Shown here: in pieces, positions 1 to 7,300 of the stretch
Layout: each line of letters starts with the position of its first letter
How positions within the stretch are numbered: the first letter of the stretch is position 1
Origin: CAIQIA01 sp945861105
Lineage (GTDB): Bacteria; Cyanobacteriota; Cyanobacteriia; PCC-6307; Cyanobiaceae
DNA: 12,319 nt
Assembly: GCA_947488815.1 (NCBI GenBank)
Contig: CANLCC010000057.1
Span: forward strand, 1 to 12,319
Reading direction: 5' to 3'
Notes under the pieces: model-generated
What the model was told of the DNA's origin: nothing
The model's input: the letters and a program-made list of their open reading frames with translations, nothing else
The model's database searches: none
Position numbers and translations under genes: made by a program

Positions 1-359
1 CTCCCACGTTCTGGTGGGCTGATGGTCATCGAGACGTTCCTCGAGGGTTTGGGTCGGAGGCGTCGACGCCCGCCGGAGGGCGGGCGACAGTGCCGCTGGG
101 GCGCTGAGACCCGGTGCCGAGGGGGCTGAAAGCCCTTGCAGGCACTGGGCCACGGACCCCAGCCTGGGGGACCGCTGGTCGGAGTATAGGGTTGGCCAAC
201 GGACCTCCAGCCAGTCAGTTACAAAGGTTCAATCCCAGTCCCAGACTGGGGTCTCCAGGGGCCGTGGTAACAACCAGTGCGCTTCATTCACGGGCTGTTG
301 ATGTCACTCAGAGCCCAGAAGATTTCCAATCGGGTGGTTGTGGTGCGCTTCACTGGACC
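1..359. other. Structured intergenic region, no convincing gene
   Basis: This stretch precedes the first secure gene and carries several inverted repeats: a perfect 8-bp hairpin with a 4-base loop at 67-86, a nested stem with outer arms 114-118/141-145 and inner arms 123-127/131-135, and two near-identical short hairpins at 158-169 and 240-251 (CCCAG, one base, CTGGGG). None is followed by a T-run, so none looks like a classical terminator. On the minus strand a reading frame stays open from about 228 off the left edge. A GTG at 153-151 with a TATACT box at 188-183 upstream could start a gene running left. However, its third-position GC is not clearly raised over the first position, so I do not call it. 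I could not match the region to tmRNA, RNase P RNA, SRP RNA or a known riboswitch. Confidence 0.45.
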
Positions 360-1538
360 ATGCCCCACCTGCCTGCCTTGGCTGCCCCTGCCCCCCGGTT
401 CGGGCGGATCGTCCGCCTGCTCTCGTTACTGCTGCTGAGCATCCTGCTGCTCGTGCCGGCAGGCTCGGCCCAGGCCCTGCGGACGCCCCAGCCCACCCCC
501 CTCCAGGAGGTGGCTCCTCCCGCCGGTGCCCTGGCGGTTCGCGCGGCCCTGGCCGATCGCCTGCCACGGATCAGCATCGTTGCCCCTGCGGACGACTCCC
601 TGCTGACCGGTGAGGACTGGACACTCACCCTGCGGCTGCAGGACTGGCCCGTGCATGAGCCCACCGATCTGGGCCCCGGCCCCCACCTGGTGGTGCAGCT
701 GGACGGGGAACCAGCCCGGAGACTCTTCACGCCTCCCGCCGACGGCGAGCTCTGGACGATCGCCATGCCGGCCCTCAGCCCCGGCAGCCATCGCCTGACG
801 GCCTACGCCGCCTGGCCCTGGGGGGAGCCGGTGGTGGCCCCAGGCGCCCTTGACCAGCACCGGTTGCATCGCACGGCCCGGTCGCCCCAGGGTCTGCCGT
901 CACCGCAGGGGGTGCAGCTGCTGCCCGCCGGACATACGACGCTGGCCGCCGGGGCCTCTGTGCCCATCAGCTGGCTGCTCCTGGACGCCCCCCTGCAGAA
1001 CCTGAGGCCAGACGATGCCCGCTGGCGCCTGCAGATCGGAGTCGATGGCACCACACTCCTGCTGGACCGCGACGAACCATTCTGGCTGGCCCCGCTGGCG
1101 CCGGGCCTCCACGGCCTGACCCTGGACCTGCTGGATGCCCAGGGCGCACCGCTGGGGGCTCCGTTCACCAGTCATGTGCTGGAGCTGACCGTGCCCCCTC
1201 GGGGAAAAGGAATCCCAGCGGTCCTGCGGCCACAGCTGAGCCCCGAGGAACTCGACCGCCTCCTGGCCGGGACCCCGCCCCAGGAGACAGTCACCGCCGA
1301 GGAGGCCCCGACCGAACCCGAAACCGCCCCTGGGGGCGACAAAGCACTGCCGGAAGCCCCCCAGGAACCAGGAACGGGGCCAGGGAAGCGCCTGGATGGG
1401 GGAGATGGAGAAGACGGGGAAGGATCTGAAGACGTCAACCAAGCAGAAGCACAGGACAACGACGCAGCGCCTCAGGAGGCAGCTGATGGGCCAGGGACTG
1501 GGACTGGGGGTCCCAACCCAGAACTGGAGGTCAGCTGA
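360..1538 (+). CDS. Secreted hypothetical protein with two Ig-like segments and an acidic tail
   Basis: The 392-residue product is not one I can name. With the ATG at 360 it begins with a classical Sec signal peptide: arginines at 14, 16 and 19, a leucine-rich core at about 20-33 and an AQA cleavage motif ending at residue 39. The frame is open back to 114, but the extra 82 residues would bury this signal, so 360 is preferred; no clear ribosome binding site is seen. Two beta-rich segments (about 70-163 and 185-278) share an Ig-like pattern, including similar 'L-x-P-G-x-H' turns (SPGSHRL and APGLHGL). From about residue 280 the chain becomes a low-complexity tail rich in Pro, Gly, Glu and Asp. 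It is probably exported to the periplasm or cell surface. Its stop overlaps the start of cobJ, suggesting co-transcription and coupled translation. The coordinates are secure; the function is unknown. Confidence 0.75.
   Translation: MPHLPALAAPAPRFGRIVRLLSLLLLSILLLVPAGSAQALRTPQPTPLQEVAPPAGALAVRAALADRLPRISIVAPADDSLLTGEDWTLTLRLQDWPVHEPTDLGPGPHLVVQLDGEPARRLFTPPADGELWTIAMPALSPGSHRLTAYAAWPWGEPVVAPGALDQHRLHRTARSPQGLPSPQGVQLLPAGHTTLAAGASVPISWLLLDAPLQNLRPDDARWRLQIGVDGTTLLLDRDEPFWLAPLAPGLHGLTLDLLDAQGAPLGAPFTSHVLELTVPPRGKGIPAVLRPQLSPEELDRLLAGTPPQETVTAEEAPTEPETAPGGDKALPEAPQEPGTGPGKRLDGGDGEDGEGSEDVNQAEAQDNDAAPQEAADGPGTGTGGPNPELEVS
1526..1530 (+). promoter_or_regulatory. Ribosome binding site of cobJ
   Basis: A GGAGG sits seven bases upstream of the ATG at 1538, inside the last codons of the preceding gene. 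It is one of only two clear Shine-Dalgarno sequences in the window and fixes the cobJ start at the TGATG junction. Confidence 0.75.
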
Positions 1539-3394
1539 TGCGGCTCGGGATCTGCCTCTCCTCCGGGGGGCTGCGCCAGCTCGAACCCCTCCTGGCGGTG
1601 CAGGCCCTCGACGCGGTAGTCGTGCCACCCCACCTCGCCGCCGCTGGCCACCCCGAACGGCTCAGCCATCCCGATGGCCCCGGCCCCTTGCTGAAACAGC
1701 ACTGGCCATCGCTGCAGCTGCTCGTCGGGGCGCTGGCCAGCGGGGCCCTCATCCGCATGGTGGCCCCGTTGCTGCAGGACAAGCGCCACGATCCCGCCGT
1801 CGTGCTGCTGAGCGCCGATGGACGGCAGCTGCTGCCCCTGCTGGGCAGCCACCTGGGCGGAGCAGAGGACGAGGCGCGCCGCTGCGCGGCCCTGCTGGGG
1901 CTTGAGGTGGTGAGCAGTGGCGACTGCGCCCGGCGAGGGGCGCCGGCCCTCGACAGTTTCGGTGGCAGCTGGGGCTGGCGGCGGGGCGACGGCGACTGGA
2001 ACCGGCTGATGCAGGCGGCGGCCCGTGGTGAGCCGGTGGCGCTGGGGGGCGAGGCCGGCCAGGAGGAGGCCCAGCAGCTGCTGAGGGCAGCCGGCCTGGA
2101 GGGCCAGGATGGCAGCCCCGCGTCCGTGGGCCTGCACATCAGCGTCCAGCGCGGTGAAAGCTGCCGCTGGCATCCGCCCCAGCTATGGATCGGCATCGGC
2201 TGCGAGCGCAACACCGCCCTGGCCCTGCTGGACGAGTCCCTGGCGGCGGCGCTTGCCGAGACGGGACTGGCGGCGGAGGCCGTGGCCGGCCTCGCCAGCC
2301 TTGATCTCAAGGGCGACGAACCCGCCCTGCTGGAACTGAGTCGGAACAGGGACTGGCCCCTGCGACTGTTTCCGGCCGATCGGCTGGCGGCCGTGGTGGT
2401 TCCCAATCCCTCCGATCGGGTGCGCCAGGAGGTGGGCACCGCCAGCGTCGCTGAGGCCGCGGCCCTGGCGGCGGCCGGAGACCAGGCCGAACTGCTGTTA
2501 CAGAAGCGGATTCTGCGCGGCCCCCAGGGAAGCGGCGCGGCGACGATCGCCATCGCCCGGGCCAGCCGCCCCTGGGCACCCCAGCGGGGACACCTGGCCC
2601 TGGTGGGGGCCGGTCCAGGGTGCCTCACACAACTCACGGGAGCCGCCCGCAGCGCCCTGGCCCAGGCGGCACTCTGGTGCGGCTACGGCCCGTATCTCGA
2701 CCTGCTGGAACCCCTGCGACGCAGCGATCAGGCCCGCCTCGACGGGCGGCTGACCGAAGAGCGACTGCGGTGCCGCCTGGCCCTGGCCCGGGCCTGTGAG
2801 GGGGTGCGGGTGGCCCTTGTGTCCAGCGGCGAGAGCGGCCTCTACGGCATGGCCGGCCTGGCCCTCGAGGAATGGCTGCGGTTGCCCAGGGACGGGCGGC
2901 CCGGCTTTGAGGTGCATCCAGGCATCTCGGCCCTGCAGATGGCGGCGGCGAGGGTCGGTGCCCCGCTGATGCACGACGTCTGCACCATCAGCCTCAGCGA
3001 CCGGCTCACCCCCTGGCCCGTGATCGAGCGACGGCTGCAGGCGGCGGCGCTGGGTGATTTTGTGGTGGCGCTCTACAACCCGCGCTCCCGGGATCGCCAC
3101 TGGCAACTGGGGCGGGCCATCGCCCTGCTGCTGGAGGGGCGGCCGGGCAGCACCCCCGTGGCCCTCTGCCGCCAGCTCGGCCGCGCGGAGGAGCGAGTGA
3201 TCCTCACCCGACTGGAGGCCGTGGACGTGGACCAGGTGGACATGCTCACCCTGGTGCTTGTCGGCAACAGCACCACCCGGGTGATTGACGGACGCATGGT
3301 GACGCCCCGGGGGTATCCGGGTGCAGACCTGGAGGGGGAGGAAGATCTGGGACTGGGAACAGGGCACGAAGCCCCGGGGGTCAAGTCGGGATGA
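1538..3394 (+). CDS. cobJ: CbiG-CobJ fusion, precorrin-3B C17-methyltransferase
   Basis: This 618-residue protein joins two cobalamin-pathway domains. Residues about 1-345 resemble CbiG, the hydrolase that opens the delta-lactone of cobalt-factor V in the anaerobic route. The region around 60-120 (GALIRMVAPLL) resembles the CbiG N-terminal part, and the GIGCERNT motif at 219-226 marks its C-terminal part. Residues about 350-610 are a CobJ/CbiH class III SAM-dependent tetrapyrrole methylase, which methylates C17 with ring contraction. Its marks are the glycine-rich VGAGPG start (about 356-361), SSGESGLYGM (429-438) and YNPRSR (513-518). Such fusions are known in cyanobacteria, and the length fits CbiG (~350) plus CobJ (~250). 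The start is set by GGAGG at 1526-1530 and the one-base overlap with the upstream gene. The last nine bases are antisense to the 3' end of tRNA-Pro. No cobalamin riboswitch was recognised upstream. Confidence 0.93.
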   Translation: MRLGICLSSGGLRQLEPLLAVQALDAVVVPPHLAAAGHPERLSHPDGPGPLLKQHWPSLQLLVGALASGALIRMVAPLLQDKRHDPAVVLLSADGRQLLPLLGSHLGGAEDEARRCAALLGLEVVSSGDCARRGAPALDSFGGSWGWRRGDGDWNRLMQAAARGEPVALGGEAGQEEAQQLLRAAGLEGQDGSPASVGLHISVQRGESCRWHPPQLWIGIGCERNTALALLDESLAAALAETGLAAEAVAGLASLDLKGDEPALLELSRNRDWPLRLFPADRLAAVVVPNPSDRVRQEVGTASVAEAAALAAAGDQAELLLQKRILRGPQGSGAATIAIARASRPWAPQRGHLALVGAGPGCLTQLTGAARSALAQAALWCGYGPYLDLLEPLRRSDQARLDGRLTEERLRCRLALARACEGVRVALVSSGESGLYGMAGLALEEWLRLPRDGRPGFEVHPGISALQMAAARVGAPLMHDVCTISLSDRLTPWPVIERRLQAAALGDFVVALYNPRSRDRHWQLGRAIALLLEGRPGSTPVALCRQLGRAEERVILTRLEAVDVDQVDMLTLVLVGNSTTRVIDGRMVTPRGYPGADLEGEEDLGLGTGHEAPGVKSG

Positions 3395-3459
3395 CAGGAT
3401 TCGAACCTGCGGCCCCTTCGTCCCGAACGAAGTGCGCTACCAAGCTGCGCTACATCCCG
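3386..3459 (-). tRNA. tRNA-Pro, anticodon CGG
   Basis: A complete 74-nt cloverleaf is read on the minus strand. The acceptor arms CGGGATG/CATCCCG pair fully, with A at the discriminator position. The D stem is GCGC/GCGC, the anticodon stem CTTCG/CGAAG with loop TTCGGGA, and the T stem GCAGG/CCTGT (one wobble pair) with the canonical loop TTCGAAT. The anticodon is CGG (3425-3423), decoding CCG proline codons, which suits this GC-rich genome. The C1-G72 pair and A73 are normal for bacterial proline tRNAs. CCA is not encoded: the bases after the discriminator read CTT, so CCA must be added after transcription. The 3' end overlaps the 3' end of cobJ on the other strand by nine bases, and the 5' end is 24 bases from the divergent lipA start. 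Confidence 0.97.
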
Positions 3460-3467
3460 ATCCGTTC

Positions 3468-3473
3468 ATCCTA
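3468..3473 (-). promoter_or_regulatory. Possible -10 box for tRNA-Pro
   Basis: TAGGAT read on the minus strand ends eight bases before the first base of the mature tRNA, so transcription would start almost at the mature 5' end. It matches the TATAAT consensus at four of six positions. No matching -35 box lies at normal spacing; a perfect TTGACA at 3512-3507 is 33 bases away, too far. The 24-base gap to lipA leaves little other room for the tRNA core promoter. Confidence 0.3.
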
Positions 3474-3483
3474 GAAGACCGCC

Positions 3484-4353
3484 GTGGCGAAACCCGACTG
3501 GCTGCGTGTCAAGGCTCCCCAGAAGGAGCGCATCGGGGCGGTCGCCGATCTGCTCCTGGACCTGCAGCTCAATACCGTCTGCCAGGAAGCCAGCTGTCCG
3601 AACATCGGCGAATGCTTCGCCGGCGGGACCGCCACGTTCTTGATCATGGGACCGGGCTGCACCCGGGCCTGTCCTTACTGCGACATTGATTTCGACCGCA
3701 GCGTCCGTCCCCTGGACCCGTCGGAACCGGAACGGCTCGGCGCCGCCGTGGCACGACTCGGGCTCCGCCATGTGGTGATCACCTCCGTGAACCGCGACGA
3801 CCTGCCGGACGGGGGCGCCGGCCAGTTCGTGCTCTGCATCGAAGCCGTGCGCCGCATGGCGGCGCAGACCACGATCGAGCTGCTGATCCCCGATTTCTGC
3901 GGCGACGCCGCGGCCCTTGCCTCGGTCATGGCCGCGGCGCCGGAAGTGCTGAATCACAACATCGAGACCGTCCCGAGCCTGTATCGCAAGGTGCGTCCTC
4001 AGGGGGACTACGTCCGATCGCTGGAACTGCTGCAGCAGGTGCGGCAGCAATGGCCGCGCACCTACACCAAGTCAGGCCTGATGGTCGGGCTGGGGGAGGA
4101 GGACCGGGAGGTGGTGGCCGTGATGGAGGACCTGCGCCGTCATGGCGTCGACATCCTCACCATCGGTCAGTACCTCTCCCCGGGGCCGAAGCATCTGCCG
4201 GTGCAGCGCTTCGTCACCCCTGAGCAGTTCGACCACTGGCGCCGCCTTGGTGAAGGGGAGATGGGATTTCTGCAGGTCGTGAGCTCACCACTCACCCGCA
4301 GCAGCTACCACGCCGGCGAGGTGCAGCGCCTGATGGCCAGCCACCCCCGCTAA
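3484..4353 (+). CDS. lipA: Lipoyl synthase, radical SAM enzyme
   Basis: LipA inserts two sulfur atoms into protein-bound octanoyl groups to make the lipoyl cofactor of 2-oxoacid dehydrogenases and the glycine cleavage system. The 289-residue product has both cluster motifs. The auxiliary cluster is C33-x4-C38-x5-C44 (CQEASCPNIGEC), and the radical SAM cluster is C59-x3-C63-x2-C66 (CTRACPYC). Family blocks LPDGGAGQF, HNIETVPSLY, TKSGLMVGLGE, DILTIGQYLSP and the C-terminal RSSYHAGE follow in the expected order. The conserved serine of RSSYHA, which ligates the auxiliary cluster, is present. The start is a GTG at 3484, giving a length normal for the family; the upstream AGAAG is at best a weak ribosome binding site. 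lipA diverges from tRNA-Pro and converges with glsF, with interlocked stop codons. Cyanobacteria often carry two lipA copies; whether a second exists here cannot be seen. Confidence 0.97.
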   Translation: MAKPDWLRVKAPQKERIGAVADLLLDLQLNTVCQEASCPNIGECFAGGTATFLIMGPGCTRACPYCDIDFDRSVRPLDPSEPERLGAAVARLGLRHVVITSVNRDDLPDGGAGQFVLCIEAVRRMAAQTTIELLIPDFCGDAAALASVMAAAPEVLNHNIETVPSLYRKVRPQGDYVRSLELLQQVRQQWPRTYTKSGLMVGLGEEDREVVAVMEDLRRHGVDILTIGQYLSPGPKHLPVQRFVTPEQFDHWRRLGEGEMGFLQVVSSPLTRSSYHAGEVQRLMASHPR

Positions 4354-7300
4354 CCCACAGCCTGCGGGACATCGGCCAGACCCACGGCGGCCTTCTCACT
4401 GGCGGGCACCAGCACCTGGAAGCGCGCCTTCGAGCCGGCCCAGTCGGCCAGGATGGCCGCTGCTCGCTCAGAACCGGTGCTGGCCGCATGGACCTCGAGC
4501 AGGGGCCGCAGCAGGGCCTCCTGTTCCGGGGTGCTGAGGGGGTGCAACGCGACGGTTTCGGCGTTGATCCTCTCGCTGAGCCTGCCGTCGTCGTCCAGCA
4601 GAAAGGCCACGCCACCGGTCATGCCCGCGGCGACGTTGCGGCCGGTGGAGCCAAGCACCACCACCACCCCGCCGGTCATGTATTCGCAGCAGTGGTCACC
4701 GGTCCCCTCCACGACCGTGCGGGCACCGCTGTTGCGCACCGCGAACCGTTCCCCGGCCCGGCCGAGGGCAAACAACTCGCCACCGGTGGCGCCGTAGAGA
4801 CACGTGTTTCCGAGGATCACCTGGTCGCCCGGTGCCTGCGCCCCCAGCGGTGGCACCACCGTGAGTCGACCACCGTTGAGCCCCTTGCCGACGTAATCGT
4901 TGGCCTCTCCCACCAGCCGCACCTGCAGACCCTGAAGCAGAAACGCGCCGAAGCTCTGGCCGGCCGCACCCTCAAAGGTGAGGTCGAGGCACCCCCGGAA
5001 GCCGGTGTTGCCATGGCGGGCGGCGATCTCCCCGGCCAGGCGGGCACAGACGCTGCGGTCGGTGTTGACGATCGGCAGGGTGCGGGCCAGCACACCATGA
5101 CCCTCGATGGCCGCCACCACGTCGGGATCAGCGAGCAGACGGTCCTCCAGCACCGGGCCGTTGCCATGGGCCTCGGCCCCATGCCGCAGCCAGCGACGGT
5201 CGGCGGCGGCCGGAATGGGATCGAGCAGGCAGGAAAGATCGACGGCGCGGGTCTTGGTCAGTTCCACCGCCCGCGGCCGAAGGAGGTCAGACCGGCCGAT
5301 CAGGTCGTCCATGCGGGCGACGCCGAGGACGCTCATCAGCTGACGGACTTCCTCGGCGACGAACAGGAAGAAGTTGACCACATGGTCGGGCAGCCCTGTG
5401 AATCGCTGCCGCAGGGCTTCCTTCTGGGTCGCCACCCCCACCGGGCAGTTGTTGGTGTGGCAGACGCGGGCCATGATGCAGCCCTCGGCGATCATCGCAA
5501 TCGAGCCGAAGCCGAATTCCTCGGCTCCGAGCAGCGCTGCCACGACCACATCCCAGCCGGTCTTGAGGCCACCGTCGGCCCGCAGCAGCACCCTGTCCCT
5601 GAGACCGTTCTCCAGCAGGGAGCGGTGCACCTCCGTGAGGCCGAGCTCCCAGGGACCGCCGGCGTGCTTGATCGAGCTCAGGGGCGAGGCGCCGGTGCCG
5701 CCGTCATGGCCGGAGATCTGGATGACATCGGCGTTGGCCTTGGCCACACCGGCGGCCACCGTGCCGATGCCGATCTCGGCGACGAGCTTCACCGACACCC
5801 GGGCGGCGGGGTTGATCTGGTGCAGATCGTGGATGAGCTGGGCCAGATCCTCGATGGAATAGATGTCGTGGTGCGGTGGTGGTGAGATCAGCGCCACCCC
5901 GGGCTTGCTGTTGCGCAACCAGGCGATGTAGGGATCAACCTTGGGACCCGGCAGCTGTCCTCCCTCGCCGGGCTTGGCCCCCTGGGCCACCTTGATCTCC
6001 AGCTGGCGGCCGCTGCGCAGGTATTCGGGGGTGACCCCAAAGCGCCCCGAGGCGATCTGCTTGATGGCCGAGCAGGCGGTGTCGCCGTTGCGCAGGCCGC
6101 GCAGGGTGGGCAGGGTCGGTGACTGACCCGTGCCATCCACATCGGAGAGCACCCGGAAGCGGGCCGGATCTTCGCCACCCTCCCCGCTGTTGCTCTTGCC
6201 GCCGATCCGGTTCATGGCAATCGCCAGCACCTCATGGGCCTCGCGGGAGAGGGCCCCGAGGCTCATGCCCCCTGTGCAGAACCTGCTGCAGAGACTCTCG
6301 ACGCTCTCAACCTGGTCAAGGGGCAGCGGTATCGCCGCCGGTTGCAGCTCCAGCAGGTCCCGCAGGGCGGTGACGGGCCGGTGTTCCAGCAGGGTGCGGT
6401 AGGTCGTGAAGTGGTCATACCCAGGCCCCTGGGCGACCGCGGCATGGAGGGCCTTGGCCATCTCCGGGCTGTTGAGGTGGTACTCGCCACCCGTGCGGTA
6501 CTGCACGAAGCCCATGAATTCGAGCTTGCTGCGGTTCAGCTCGGGGAAGGCCTTGGCATGGAAGGTGAGGGTCTCGGACGCCAGCTCCGCGAGACTGAGG
6601 CCAGCCACCCGACTGGTGGTGCCTGTGAAGGCCTGCTCGATCAGATCGGCACCGATGCCGATGGCCTCAAAGATCTGGGCGCCGTGGTAGCTCGCCAACA
6701 GCGAGATTCCCATCTTGGAGAGGATCTTCCGCAGGCCGTCCTCAAGGGCCCGCCGCACGTTCGCCTGGGCCTGGGCGACCGAGAGGTCGGGCAGCTTGCC
6801 ACGCTCGATCAGGGAGCGGGTGCGGGGGTGGGCCAGCCAGTGGCGGGTGGTCTCCCAGCTGAGCCAGGGACAGACGGCGCTGGCGCCGTAACCGATCAGA
6901 CAGGCGAGGTGGTGGGTGCTCCAGCACTGGGCCGTCTCCACCACCAGGGAGGTGTGCAGGCGCAGACCCAGCCGCAGCAGGTGATGGTGCACGGCGCCCA
7001 CGGCCAGGAGGGGGGGCACGTGGGTCGTGGTCGCATCGATGCCGCCGGCGGTCCCATCCGGGGCCCGGCGATCGGACAGCACCAGAATGCAGGCACCACC
7101 GCGCACGGCGGCCTCGGCGGCGTTGCGCAGTCGCTCAAGGGCGCTGGCCAGGCCGGCGGGGCCGTCCTCCACCGGGAACAGGGTGGAGAGGGTCTCCTGG
7201 GGAAGCCCATGGGAGGCGATCGCTTCCAGCTCCGCCTCATTGAGCACCGGACTCGGCAGGTGCAGCACCGAAGCCGAGGACGGCTCGGGACGCAGGGGGG

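Noticed and set aside
101..150. CTGAGA at 104-109, reminiscent of a TPP riboswitch
   Set aside because: The other conserved TPP blocks do not follow, and the downstream genes are not thiamine genes.
162..246. tRNA-like segment with a TTCAATC T-loop and nearly paired acceptor arms
   Set aside because: Two of five T-stem pairs fail, the acceptor has a mismatch and no consistent D and anticodon arms can be drawn; at most a relic or chance.
114..359. Upstream extension of the secreted protein gene to the ATG at 114
   Set aside because: It would put 82 residues before a clear signal peptide and cover the hairpin-rich region; the start at 360 is more plausible.
1531..2637. 368-codon minus-strand frame opposite cobJ
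   Set aside because: Ser/Arg/Ala-rich shadow translation; the cobJ motifs on the plus strand are unambiguous.
3507..3512. Perfect TTGACA on the minus strand upstream of tRNA-Pro
   Set aside because: It is 33 bases from the candidate -10, far outside promoter spacing, and no other -10 lies at about 17 bases.
4488..5885. 465-codon open frame antisense to the glsF C-terminal part
   Set aside because: Same GC-driven shadow of glsF; no recognisable domain.
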